The translations under genes were made by a program, and so were the position numbers. Of a DNA stretch of 64,000 nt, positions 7,769-15,492 are shown one piece after another. Location of the stretch: positions 403,160 to 467,159 of the forward strand of contig NZ_PGVF01000006.1 in the NCBI RefSeq assembly GCF_002860285.1. Reading direction: 5' to 3'. The notes below the pieces were generated by a model that was given only the letters and a program-made list of their open reading frames with translations, searched no databases and was not told the origin of the DNA. The stretch comes from Bacillus sp. M6-12. GTDB taxonomy: Bacteria > Bacillota > Bacilli > Bacillales > DSM-1321. Positions within the stretch are counted from its first letter, which is position 1; every line of letters begins with the position of its first letter.

Positions 7769-7897
7769 TGCTTTCCCCCTATGTAAAACGTTTACACTAT
7801 TATAACAAAATATATTAATTTGTCAGAAACCTCTAACAAATTAGGGAGTTGATATATATGAATATCATAGCGAAGCATGGCCATTTATTTTATTGAA

Positions 7898-7934
7898 CAA
7901 AAAAACCTATCCGGGCCTTCGCCGGATAGGTTTC
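7898..7934 (-). terminator. Terminator after 3-hydroxybutyrate dehydrogenase
   Basis: AACCTATCCGG and CCGGATAGGTT pair around a short loop; on the minus strand the stem is followed by a T run. It separates the metabolic operon from its regulator. Confidence 0.85.
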
Positions 7935-7942
7935 TAACAGAG

Positions 7943-8728
7943 TTATTGAACAGTATATCCGCCATCGAGTACGACAGCCTGGCCAGTGACTCCTTTTGCT
8001 TTTTCGCTGGCTAAAAAAACAGCATAGTCTGCAATTTCAGAAACAGCCAAAAGTCTTTTTTGCGGGACAAGCGGGTAGATGACTTCCTCAATGACCCGGT
8101 CAAGCGGTACGTTTCTTGTAGCAGCAAGGTCCTTCAACTGGTTTTGCACCAGCGGCGTATCTACATATCCAGGACATAATGCATTAACAGTGATTCCATG
8201 GGCCGCTCCTTCAAGGGCAGCCACCTTTGTTAAGCCGATCACTCCATGCTTTGCGCTATTGTATGCAGCTTTTCCAGCAAAACCAATTAGCCCGTTGATA
8301 GATGCTATATTAATGATTCGGCCATTGCCTTGTTGTTTCATAAAAGGGAAAACATTTTTAATCCCGATAAATGGAGCGGTTAGCATTACTTTGATAAGCA
8401 GCTCGAATTTTTCAGTTGGAAATTCTTCGATAGGCGAGACATACTGCAGTCCGGCATTATTTACCAGAATGTCGATGCTTCCGAAGGTTTCGTAAGCATT
8501 TTTAATGCTTGTTTGGAAGGCAGCTTCGTCGGTTACGTCACAGGCAGCAGAGATAGCTTCATAACCCTGATCAGCTAAATTTTCAGCAGCAAGTTCACTG
8601 TTTTCCCTATTTAAATCAGATATAACGATTTTCGCACCTTCCTGCGCGAAGCTAGTTGCAATTTGTAATCCAATCCCGCTTGCAGATCCAGTAATAAAAG
8701 CGGTTTTTCCCTCTAAAGGCTTTCCCAT
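7943..8728 (-). CDS. 3-hydroxybutyrate dehydrogenase (SDR family)
   Basis: The 261-residue short-chain dehydrogenase interconverts D-3-hydroxybutyrate and acetoacetate using NAD. The cofactor motif TGSASGIG is at about 11-18, NNAG is at about 90, and the catalytic YxxxK is seen as YNSAKHG near 155. The C-terminal segment CPGYVDTPLVQNQL matches 3-hydroxybutyrate dehydrogenases such as B. subtilis YxjF. It is 31 bases downstream of the GntP-type permease and probably co-transcribed from the sigma-54 promoter. The CoA-transferase genes (scoAB) found with YxjF in B. subtilis are absent here. Confidence 0.88.
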   Translation of the reverse strand: MGKPLEGKTAFITGSASGIGLQIATSFAQEGAKIVISDLNRENSELAAENLADQGYEAISAACDVTDEAAFQTSIKNAYETFGSIDILVNNAGLQYVSPIEEFPTEKFELLIKVMLTAPFIGIKNVFPFMKQQGNGRIINIASINGLIGFAGKAAYNSAKHGVIGLTKVAALEGAAHGITVNALCPGYVDTPLVQNQLKDLAATRNVPLDRVIEEVIYPLVPQKRLLAVSEIADYAVFLASEKAKGVTGQAVVLDGGYTVQ

Positions 8729-8759
8729 ACCTTTTTCCTCCCAGTATAATTGTCAGTGA

Positions 8760-10202
8760 TTAAGCGATGCCGATTAAAGCATAAAGAGCAATGATAAAGA
8801 AAACAGCTAATGTCTTAATAATAGTGATGGCGAAAATGTCGCGGTAAGATTGCTTGTGTGTTAATCCTGTAACAGCCAGCAGTGTAATAACTGCTCCGTT
8901 ATGCGGAAGAGTATCCATACCGCCAGAGGCCATTGAAATAACCCGGTGCATTACTTCTGGAGGGATATTGGCTGCCGTAATTGCCTGGTTATACTTTTCA
9001 CTCATGGCGCTTAAGGCAATCCCCATCCCGCCGGATGCTGAACCAGTAATACCTGCAAGGGTTGTGGTTGTTACGGCACCGTTGACAAGCGGGTTTGTAA
9101 ATGTTCCGGAAATCCCATTGCTGATAAGTGCAAAGCCTGGAAGAGCTGCAATCACACCGCCAAAACCATATTCAGCAGCCGTATTCATCGTAGCCAGGAG
9201 GGAACCCCCGATACTTGTATTCAATCCTTCTTTTAAGTTTTGAGTAACACGGTTCCAGTCATAAGCTATTGTGGCAATGATCCCGACAATTAAGGCCATT
9301 TCAACAGCCCATATTGCCGCAAAAGTAGAAACATCGACAACTCCAAGTGCATCTAAACCTACCTTCTTGAAATCAAAACCCTCGGGATACCATTTAGGTA
9401 TGGCCGTAACAAACACTTTATTCATGACGCCGACTAGAATCAGCGGCACAAAAGCAAGAATCTGGCGTGCCAACGGCTGGTTCGTAGATAAATCAGGCAC
9501 TGGATCTTCCTTTTTCGCTTCATTCAGGCTTTCAACTGCAGCCGCTGTTTCCGCTGAAAAGCCGTAGTATCCTTCACCCGCTTTTTCCGCCTTTCTCCTC
9601 CTTGACTCTAGATAAAGAAGACCCAAGATAAGTACAAATACTCCACCTAAGATCCCGAGAATCGGGGCAGCGTAAATATCAGTTTTAAAGAAAGTAGTAG
9701 GAATAACATTTTGGATTTGCGGTGTTCCTGGCAAGGCATCCATTGTAAACGTAAAGGCACCCAGCGCAATTGTTCCAGGAATCAGGCGCTTTGGAATGTT
9801 CGCTTCCCTGAAAAGGTGAGCCGCAAAAGGGTAGATAGCGAAAACAGCAACAAACAAGCTAACTCCGCTATATGTCAAAATTGCTCCGAGAAGCACGATG
9901 GCTAAAATGGCGCGCTTTGCTCCAATCATGCGGACAATCGTTTTAGCGATTGATTCTGCAAGCCCGGACATTTCTACAACTTTTCCGAAAATGGCACCTA
10001 ACAAGAATACAGGGAAGTAATTTTTAATGAATCCGACCATCTTATCCATAAATACGCTGGAGAAGAATGGCAGCACATGGCTGGGTTCTGTCAATAAAAC
10101 AGCAAAAAGTGCACAAATCGGAGCAAATAGAATAACTGAAAAGCCGCGGTAAGCTACAAACATAAGAAGTCCGAGTGCCAATAAAATGACGATTAAATCC
10201 AT
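8760..10202 (-). CDS. GntP-family permease, probable 3-hydroxybutyrate/organic acid transporter
   Basis: The 480-residue integral membrane protein has about 12 hydrophobic segments and the glycine-rich ITGSASGGMGIALS and GGMDTLPHNGAVITLL signatures of the GntP/CitMHS superfamily. Its closest remembered relative is B. subtilis YxjC, encoded beside the ketone-body genes. Operon membership with a 3-hydroxybutyrate dehydrogenase suggests it imports 3-hydroxybutyrate or acetoacetate; gluconate is less likely. It is the first gene after the -24/-12 promoter at 10287-10302. Confidence 0.87.
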   Translation of the reverse strand: MDLIVILLALGLLMFVAYRGFSVILFAPICALFAVLLTEPSHVLPFFSSVFMDKMVGFIKNYFPVFLLGAIFGKVVEMSGLAESIAKTIVRMIGAKRAILAIVLLGAILTYSGVSLFVAVFAIYPFAAHLFREANIPKRLIPGTIALGAFTFTMDALPGTPQIQNVIPTTFFKTDIYAAPILGILGGVFVLILGLLYLESRRRKAEKAGEGYYGFSAETAAAVESLNEAKKEDPVPDLSTNQPLARQILAFVPLILVGVMNKVFVTAIPKWYPEGFDFKKVGLDALGVVDVSTFAAIWAVEMALIVGIIATIAYDWNRVTQNLKEGLNTSIGGSLLATMNTAAEYGFGGVIAALPGFALISNGISGTFTNPLVNGAVTTTTLAGITGSASGGMGIALSAMSEKYNQAITAANIPPEVMHRVISMASGGMDTLPHNGAVITLLAVTGLTHKQSYRDIFAITIIKTLAVFFIIALYALIGIA

Positions 10203-10286
10203 GAGAATCCCCCTTATAAATAGTTTTTTTTGCCAAAGTAAGCGTTTTCAATTTTGGTTTGAAAATCATTTGGCTCTTAGTAAATT

Positions 10287-10302
10287 TGCAAGTATTGTGC
10301 CA
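10287..10302 (-). promoter_or_regulatory. Sigma-54 (SigL) -24/-12 promoter
   Basis: On the minus strand the sequence reads TGGCAC-AATAC-TTGCA, an exact match to the core TGGCAC-N5-TTGCA. It lies 85 bases upstream of the permease start. The adjacent sigma-54 activator gene provides the matching regulator. Confidence 0.9.
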
Positions 10303-10421
10303 TGTTTACTTTATATTCTAAATTATTAAAGATCAGTAAGGTGAAATGGCTATAAAATCACAGTTTTTATGCTTTTAACTATCCAAAACATAAAAATCCT
10401 GGCCGGTAAAAACGTATATTT

Positions 10422-10488
10422 TTCCGTTTTTCCGGAATTACACGAAGGATGAATTTCCGAAATATCGGAAAATTCCGGTTTTCCGGAA
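10422..10488. promoter_or_regulatory. Three palindromic upstream activator sites for the sigma-54 regulator
   Basis: Three 16-bp sites with the form TTCCG-N6-CGGAA occur at 10422-10437, 10455-10470 and 10473-10488. Two are perfect inverted repeats (TTCCGAAATATCGGAA and TTCCGGTTTTCCGGAA); the first differs from the third at a single base. They start 120-186 bases upstream of the -24 element, the usual distance for enhancer-binding protein sites. They are inferred to bind the 472-aa activator. Confidence 0.75.
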
Positions 10489-10560
10489 AAGGTACTGCTT
10501 TAAAGAATTTTGAAACATATAAAATAGGAGGAAAGAAAGTATTCACAATCGGAATTCGCT

Positions 10561-10643
10561 TTGACTTTATGTATAATGATATGTATAGAAATAATATCCA
10601 GCTTAGTATTGAGCGTTGTGATTTTATGTTGATGAAGTATAAT
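10561..10643 (+). promoter_or_regulatory. Two sigma-A-type promoters before the rodA-like gene
   Basis: The first is TTGACT (10561-10566), a 17-base spacer and TATAGA (10584-10589). The second is TTGTGA (10616-10621), a 16-base spacer and TATAAT (10638-10643). Both read toward the gene starting at 10741. Confidence 0.6.
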
Positions 10644-10740
10644 GAGAAAGTATGATTATCGGTTATTATCGTAAGCGGACATGAGAGGATATGTTCGGCG
10701 TTCCTATGGAGCTTGCGCTTTTCTTATAAGGAGAGTTAAC

Positions 10741-11916
10741 ATGCAATCGGAAAAAAATTTTTCTTCACGTATTGATTATGGACTTGCACTAATTTTATTT
10801 CTTTTATTTCTAACAAGCTGCATATCCATTTATAGTGCCCAGACAACAGGGCAGTATGGGAGTACAAATTTCCTGTTAAAGCAGGTAATATTTTATACGG
10901 TCGGAACGGGCCTAATCCTTGGAGTTATTACTCTAGACTCGGACCAGCTTAGAAAATTATCCTGGTATGCTTATGGATTCGGAATAATACTTCTGGTTAT
11001 ATTAATTGCTGCACCGGAAAGCATTGTTCCAAAAATTAACGGAGCCCGGAGCTGGTTTAGAGTACCGCTGATTGGTTCACTTCAGCCCTCAGAGTTTATG
11101 AAGATTTTTCTCATTTTGGCATTGGCCAATGCGGTTTCAGCCCATAATCAGAACAATCGGATAAAAACTCTGCAAACCGATTTATGGCTTCTGGCTAAGA
11201 TTGGGTTAATTACATTGCTTCCAATTGGGCTAGTTATGAAACAGCCTGATTTAGGGACATCACTTGTATTGATATCAATTATGCTCGGAATGATCTTTAT
11301 TTCAGGGATATCATGGAAAATACTCTTCCCTATCTTTGCTTTTGGAGTTTCCTTAGTTTCAGTTATTTTTTATTTTGTTCTTTGGCAGCCCGAATTGCTT
11401 GAGAAGTACCTTGGTGTCGAACAATATAAATTTGACCGTATCTACTCCTGGCTTGATCCTTACAATAACGCCGGTTCAACTGGATATCAGTTAACCAGGT
11501 CGCTTCTGGCAATTGGTTCGGGACAAACAATGGGAAAGGGAGTTGGGTCCCGGGAAGTTTATTTGCCAGAAAGTCAGACGGATTTTATTTTTAGTATCAT
11601 TGGGGAAGAATTTGGATTTATTGGTTCAAGTATAGTCATTTCAATGTTTTTCCTTCTGATTTACCATATTACCAAAATTGGTATGGAAACGAAGAATGAT
11701 TTTTATACGTATTTATGCGTTGGCGTCATCAGTATGATTACTTTCCACGTCTTCCAAAATGTTGGGATGACCATTGGTGTTCTTCCCATTACAGGAATAC
11801 CGCTTCCATTTATCAGTTATGGCGGCAGCTCGCTTTTGGGCAATATGCTGGGGATCGGGCTGATTTTCAGTATCCGTTACCATTATAAAAAGTATATGTT
11901 CTCTACTGATACTTAA
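10741..11916 (+). CDS. RodA/FtsW/SpoVE family peptidoglycan glycosyltransferase
   Basis: The 391-residue polytopic protein belongs to the SEDS family, which polymerises lipid II into glycan strands together with a class B penicillin-binding protein. Family landmarks include NGARSWF, QPSEFMK, KQPDLGTS, the extracellular YQLTRSLLAIGSG segment, QTDFIFSIIGEE and the GIPLPFISYGGSS signature near the end. The length and ending fit RodA-type members of Bacillus. The start is ATG 10741 with AAGGAG upstream; an in-frame ATG at 10681 lacks a site. It is a single gene with its own promoters and terminator, and I cannot tell elongation from sporulation use. Confidence 0.9.
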   Translation: MQSEKNFSSRIDYGLALILFLLFLTSCISIYSAQTTGQYGSTNFLLKQVIFYTVGTGLILGVITLDSDQLRKLSWYAYGFGIILLVILIAAPESIVPKINGARSWFRVPLIGSLQPSEFMKIFLILALANAVSAHNQNNRIKTLQTDLWLLAKIGLITLLPIGLVMKQPDLGTSLVLISIMLGMIFISGISWKILFPIFAFGVSLVSVIFYFVLWQPELLEKYLGVEQYKFDRIYSWLDPYNNAGSTGYQLTRSLLAIGSGQTMGKGVGSREVYLPESQTDFIFSIIGEEFGFIGSSIVISMFFLLIYHITKIGMETKNDFYTYLCVGVISMITFHVFQNVGMTIGVLPITGIPLPFISYGGSSLLGNMLGIGLIFSIRYHYKKYMFSTDT

Positions 11917-11932
11917 ATAAAAATGATTTTGT

Positions 11933-11972
11933 AAAACAGGTGCTTTCTTTGTCCAAGGCACCTGTTTTTTTA
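11933..11972 (+). terminator. Terminator after rodA-like gene
   Basis: AACAGGTGC and GCACCTGTT form the stem, followed by a run of T. Confidence 0.85.
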
Positions 11973-12014
11973 ATTCAAAAATCACAATGGATGAGAAGAA
12001 AGTCCTATTACAAG

Positions 12015-12039
12015 GTTTCTACAGGTCTTAACTGGGTAT
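12015..12039 (+). promoter_or_regulatory. Sigma-B-like promoter of the diguanylate cyclase gene
   Basis: GTTTCT, a 13-base spacer and GGGTAT match the general-stress consensus GTTTAA-N12-15-GGGTAT (4/6 and 6/6). The -10 element is 43 bases upstream of the GTG start. Confidence 0.5.
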
Positions 12040-12082
12040 TTATAAGTAAGAGGAATGGGTTAGGAGTTATGGAGGGCTATCT

Positions 12083-12814
12083 GTGAAAAAGTCAAAAGAG
12101 AAAAAAAGTGCCAAATACTTGTACATATTAATCGTTCTGATTGCCGGAGTTCTAGTAATAGATATTGCAGGATTACTACTTGGAGTGAATGGTATCCCGC
12201 AAAGTCTTTTCTATACAGCCATACATATAGGTTTAATCGTAATACTCATTTTGGCATATCGAAATGTTTGCTTACTTCAGAAAAGAAATGAGAAGTTAAA
12301 ACAGCTTTCCTATACAGATGGATTAACAGGTATTCCTAATAGGAGATTTTTTGATGCTTATTATGAAGAGGTCTGGAACGAAATGGCGGAGGAAAACCTG
12401 CCTTTAACTGTTATGATACTCGATCTGGATTATTTCAAATCATACAACGATACGTATGGCCATCTAGCGGGGGATGATTGTATAAAACTAGTGGCCCGCA
12501 CCCTTGAAGCGGCTCTATCGTATCCGGGTATGGTTTTCCGTTTTGGCGGGGAAGAATTTGTAGTCATACTCCCCCGTACAGGTTATACAGAGGGAAAAGA
12601 AATAGCGGAAAAATTAAAGAGTAGAATTGAACAGCTTGGCATCGTACATGAAAAGTCCCCCAAGTCTCCATTATTAACTGCTAGTCATGGAATATCTGCT
12701 GCAGTTCCAAATCTTCAGGAGGAAGCAAAAGATCTGCTCCAGCTGGCGGATGATATGCTATATGAGGTAAAGAAGGGAAGGATGGACCGTTCAGAATTGA
12801 TGCAAAAGGGATAA
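12083..12814 (+). CDS. Membrane-anchored GGDEF diguanylate cyclase
   Basis: The 243-residue protein has two N-terminal transmembrane helices (about 13-33 and 40-60) and a full GGDEF domain (about 75-238). The active site reads RFGGEEF and DLDYFKSYND supplies the first metal-binding segment, so synthesis of c-di-GMP from two GTP is expected. The allosteric RxxD inhibition site five residues before GGEEF is absent (SYPGMVF there), so product inhibition at that site is unlikely. There is no recognised sensor domain apart from the membrane segment. GTG start with GGAGGG upstream. Single gene, with a possible sigma-B promoter. Confidence 0.9.
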   Translation: MKKSKEKKSAKYLYILIVLIAGVLVIDIAGLLLGVNGIPQSLFYTAIHIGLIVILILAYRNVCLLQKRNEKLKQLSYTDGLTGIPNRRFFDAYYEEVWNEMAEENLPLTVMILDLDYFKSYNDTYGHLAGDDCIKLVARTLEAALSYPGMVFRFGGEEFVVILPRTGYTEGKEIAEKLKSRIEQLGIVHEKSPKSPLLTASHGISAAVPNLQEEAKDLLQLADDMLYEVKKGRMDRSELMQKG

Positions 12815-12916
12815 AAAAGGCGCCAGTTTATCCTTATTCTATGGATTATAAGTAAAAGCATTATAAGGGAACTTGTGTGTTTTATATTTCCGGATGATGC
12901 TTTTTTTGATTGAATT

Positions 12917-12935
12917 GATAATGAAAATCATTTAC
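12917..12935. promoter_or_regulatory. Fur box upstream of the FhuF-like gene
   Basis: GATAATGAAAATCATTTAC matches the 19-bp Fur consensus GATAATGATAATCATTATC at 16 of 19 positions. It lies about 57 bases before the start codon, so iron-responsive repression is expected. Confidence 0.75.
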
Positions 12936-12991
12936 AATTGTATGTAAATCAAATGAGCATAACTCATCAGCCAATGGAGGGAGTTAAACAG

Positions 12992-13780
12992 ATGAAGCCC
13001 GCATTGGAAATTTCTGAAATCGGTCATCTAACAAGGAATTTTCGTTTTACCACACGAGAATCATCAAATCATAAAGGTTCAATAAACGCAGCGGCATTAT
13101 CAAATAGTGAAAAATGCCTTGCTTATATAAAGGATATAGAAGAAGTTTTCGATTCTCCTTCTGCAATTGTTACGGCTTCTCAATTTTCCAAAAGGTACAG
13201 TTTCTTAACGGCAGCACCATGTTTATATGCAATGTCTGTCTTTTCGAAAGGGATGGATTTATCAATAGAGAATACCTATATTGAAGCAGATTTTTTATGT
13301 GATCAGTGGGTACCCGATCTCCGTTTATCGGACCTAAGAGTAAGCATGCCTAACCAAAATCGTTTCGAATGGAGAGAAAGAGTCCTTACCTCCCTTTTTT
13401 CTGGAAATATTACAAAAATTTGGGATTCTCTTTCGGCTGCAACAAGAGTTCCCAAGGCTATTTTGTGGGAAAATACAGCGGTTTATGTATTTTGGCTATA
13501 TGAAAAGAAAATAGGAGAAAAATTAGAACTAGAAGCGATTAGCCGGGCTGAAGAGGATTTCCATTATTTGATTAACGAAGCTCCCGGATGGGTATTTGGT
13601 GAAAGCGAAAACCCGCTTAAAAAGTATTACACCTCAGTTGGGAATGAACAATCAGTCCGGATCCGGAAAACATGCTGCTTATACCATAAGCTTAAGAACA
13701 GCACGGACTTCTGTTCAAATTGTCCAACAGGTAACTGTGTGTTTCGAAATAAAAAGTCAGCCAATACAAAATGGAAATAA
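12992..13780 (+). CDS. FhuF-like ferric siderophore reductase, Fur-regulated
   Basis: The 262-residue protein ends with a cysteine cluster CCLYHKLKNSTDFCSNCP, the CC-x(10-11)-C-x2-C pattern that binds the [2Fe-2S] cluster of FhuF-type ferric siderophore reductases. The N-terminal part (about 30-200) resembles the helical FhuF/IucA-C-terminal fold. It would release iron from imported siderophores in the cytoplasm. Start ATG 12992 follows GGAGG at 11 bases; upstream in-frame ATGs at 12938 and 12974 are less likely, the first because it lies near the Fur box. The siderophore importer lies 0.5 kb further on, supporting a shared iron role. Confidence 0.8.
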   Translation: MKPALEISEIGHLTRNFRFTTRESSNHKGSINAAALSNSEKCLAYIKDIEEVFDSPSAIVTASQFSKRYSFLTAAPCLYAMSVFSKGMDLSIENTYIEADFLCDQWVPDLRLSDLRVSMPNQNRFEWRERVLTSLFSGNITKIWDSLSAATRVPKAILWENTAVYVFWLYEKKIGEKLELEAISRAEEDFHYLINEAPGWVFGESENPLKKYYTSVGNEQSVRIRKTCCLYHKLKNSTDFCSNCPTGNCVFRNKKSANTKWK

Positions 13781-13865
13781 CTATTTGACTGCAAAAAGCC
13801 CTTTTAGCCGGAAAGGCAGTATCTTTCCTCAGGCAATGCTAAAAATAGTAGCAGGGGGTGGAAAC

Positions 13866-14021
13866 ATGGCTAAAGATGTTCTTTGTGAAGTAAATAACTG
13901 CACGTATTGGGCTTCCGGAAACAAATGCAGCGCTGATTCCATTTATGTGGTAAGCCATAAAGGGAAACAGGCGTCTACGATAGAAGAAACGGATTGCAAA
14001 ACGTTTGAAGCACAAAGTTAA
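13866..14021 (+). CDS. DUF1540 small cysteine-rich protein
   Basis: The 51-residue protein starts at ATG 13866 after a GGGGGTGG site. It contains four cysteines (LCEVNNCTYW, GNKCSA, TDCKTF) spaced as in DUF1540, a small putative metal-binding domain common in spore formers. It follows the FhuF-like gene by 85 bases and may share its transcript. The role is unknown; the cysteine layout is the only functional clue. Confidence 0.8.
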   Translation: MAKDVLCEVNNCTYWASGNKCSADSIYVVSHKGKQASTIEETDCKTFEAQS

Positions 14022-14070
14022 TAAGGTGAGTGCCTGTTGATAATGGGCAACACTAAAAAGGATACAAAAT

Positions 14071-14100
14071 AACCCGGCCAGTGGTTCTGGCCGGGTTTCT
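14071..14100 (+). terminator. Terminator after the DUF1540 gene
   Basis: AACCCGGCCAG and CTGGCCGGGTT form an 11-bp stem with a short loop, followed by a T-rich tract. Confidence 0.85.
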
Positions 14101-14134
14101 TATATTTACTGTGAGTATATTTTTTAACCAGTAA

Positions 14135-14267
14135 GATACCTAGCTCCATAGCCCCGCCTCGACACACAAGACAAGGAATGCTGCGACAGAGATACATCGC
14201 ACGAAACAAAGCGTTAGCTTTTTGAGGGTGTGCTGGTCTCTACGTTCCTTTTACCGGGGCGCTTTTC
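14135..14267 (+). repeat. Dispersed inverted-end repeat, copy A
   Basis: The element starts GATACCTAGCTCCATAGCCCC and ends near GGGGCGCTT, directly against the stop codon of the siderophore-binding protein gene. The middle (GACAAGGAATGCTGCGACAG, then ATACATCGCACGA) also occurs, inverted, in copy C at 29886-30090. It may provide transcription termination for the minus-strand gene. Confidence 0.65.
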
Positions 14268-15257
14268 TTATTTCACCATGATTTTTTCTAAATCATCCAG
14301 CATAAGGTTTGCTGCGATAACTCCGCCAGCAGTGTTCCATGTCGCATCACTTACCTCATAGGCATTACCATTTTTCACAACATTTAAATTTTTCCATAGC
14401 GGATCATTGGTCCATTCTTTTGCTGTATTTAAGGCTTCTTTATCTCCTTGTGGAGCATATGTGAAGTAGAAAAGGACATCTCCATCCATTTTAGGTGTTA
14501 CTTCTTTTCCAACATCAATAGCTAATTTACCAAGTTTATTGTCTGGAGTAAACAACTCCTCCTGCTCTTTAACACGTTTAAATCCAAGCTGGTTAAAAAT
14601 AATGCCGGAGAAAGAATCAGTATAGTAAATTCTAGTTTTGCCAGCCATAAACCGGACAATTGACACTTCTTGATTAACCTTATCGCCCAGTTTTTGTTTC
14701 ACTTCTTCTACATGTGCATCAAAGTCGCTTAACACTTTAGTTCCCTCATCTTCGAGGTTAAGAGCCTTAGAGTATAATGTAAAGTTCTCTTTCCAATCTC
14801 CTCTTAAGGTTTCTGAAAAAACTGTAGGGGCAATCGTATTTAATTGTTCGTAAACAGCTTCTTGCCTTAATTTATTACCAATAATTAAATCTGGTTTTAA
14901 TGAGGCAATCTTCTCCAGATTTACTTCACCCTCAACACCAACAACTTCGACCCCATCCATATCCTCTTTTATATGGTCATACCAAGGATCGCCAAGCCAG
15001 GATTGAACAGCTCCGACCGGTTTCACTCCCATAGCGAGCAATGCCTCTGTGCCTTCGTTTGTGAGAACGACAACTTTCTCAGGCTTCTTTTTCAAAGTGG
15101 CAGTTCCCATTGCGTGCTCTACACTATAACTGGTATCTTCCGTTTTTTTAGCTGCTTCTTTTGTAGCCGCGGGCTTTTCTGAAGTGTTGCCGCAGGCTGC
15201 AAGCAGGAAAATCGCGAACAAAGAGATAATACCAAAAATCTGTTTTAAACCTTTCAT
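14268..15257 (-). CDS. Iron-siderophore ABC transporter, substrate-binding lipoprotein (YfiY-like)
   Basis: The 329-residue protein has a lipoprotein signal peptide with lipobox LLAAC (Cys at about 22), a Thr/Lys-rich linker and a class III periplasmic-binding-protein fold (about 55-325) joined by the long helix expected for FecB/FhuD types. It would bind a ferric siderophore outside the membrane and deliver it to the divergently encoded permeases. The whole set resembles B. subtilis YfiY-YfiZ-YfhA with ATPase YusV. Fur boxes fill the shared intergenic region. The siderophore identity cannot be read from sequence. Confidence 0.9.
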   Translation of the reverse strand: MKGLKQIFGIISLFAIFLLAACGNTSEKPAATKEAAKKTEDTSYSVEHAMGTATLKKKPEKVVVLTNEGTEALLAMGVKPVGAVQSWLGDPWYDHIKEDMDGVEVVGVEGEVNLEKIASLKPDLIIGNKLRQEAVYEQLNTIAPTVFSETLRGDWKENFTLYSKALNLEDEGTKVLSDFDAHVEEVKQKLGDKVNQEVSIVRFMAGKTRIYYTDSFSGIIFNQLGFKRVKEQEELFTPDNKLGKLAIDVGKEVTPKMDGDVLFYFTYAPQGDKEALNTAKEWTNDPLWKNLNVVKNGNAYEVSDATWNTAGGVIAANLMLDDLEKIMVK

Positions 15258-15272
15258 ACTATGGATCCTCCT

Positions 15273-15409
15273 AAATGATAATCATTTTCATTGATATTTT
15301 TTATCTTAAAATGCCAATAGAGCAATGTCAACAAATAATTGATAATGATTTTCATATTCATTTAAAATTATGAATATTTATTGACTCTAATTGAAAATGA
15401 ATTTCAAAG
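15273..15409. promoter_or_regulatory. Cluster of Fur boxes in the divergent siderophore promoter region
   Basis: Three candidate Fur sites are seen: AATGATAATCATTTTCATT (15273-15291), GATAATGATTTTCATATTC (15341-15359; 15 of 19 consensus matches) and ATTGAAAATGAATTTCAAA (15390-15408). They lie between the binding-protein gene and the permease genes and could repress both directions when iron is plentiful. Confidence 0.75.
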
Positions 15410-15412
15410 TCA

Positions 15413-15441
15413 TTGACATAAATTCCGCCGTACCCTAGACT
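15413..15441 (+). promoter_or_regulatory. Sigma-A promoter of the siderophore permease operon
   Basis: TTGACA (15413-15418), a 17-base spacer and TAGACT (15436-15441), just downstream of the third Fur box and 52 bases before the first permease. Confidence 0.65.
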
Positions 15442-15492
15442 GAAAACTGAAAAAGATCATTTAATTATATGGGTGGAAGGATTAATTAAAAT

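Noticed and set aside
7782..7796. cre-like TGTAAAACGTTTACA upstream of the sigma-54 regulator gene
   Set aside because: The palindrome is 15 bases and the half-sites are off by one relative to the cre consensus, so CcpA binding is not supported.
7858..7896. 12-codon ORF with a good ribosome site (GGGAG) before an ATG at 7858
   Set aside because: Too short to judge and not followed by a gene in the same direction; possibly chance.
10449..10655. 68-codon plus-strand frame before the rodA-like gene
   Set aside because: It covers the activator palindromes and promoter elements, and its start has no ribosome site.
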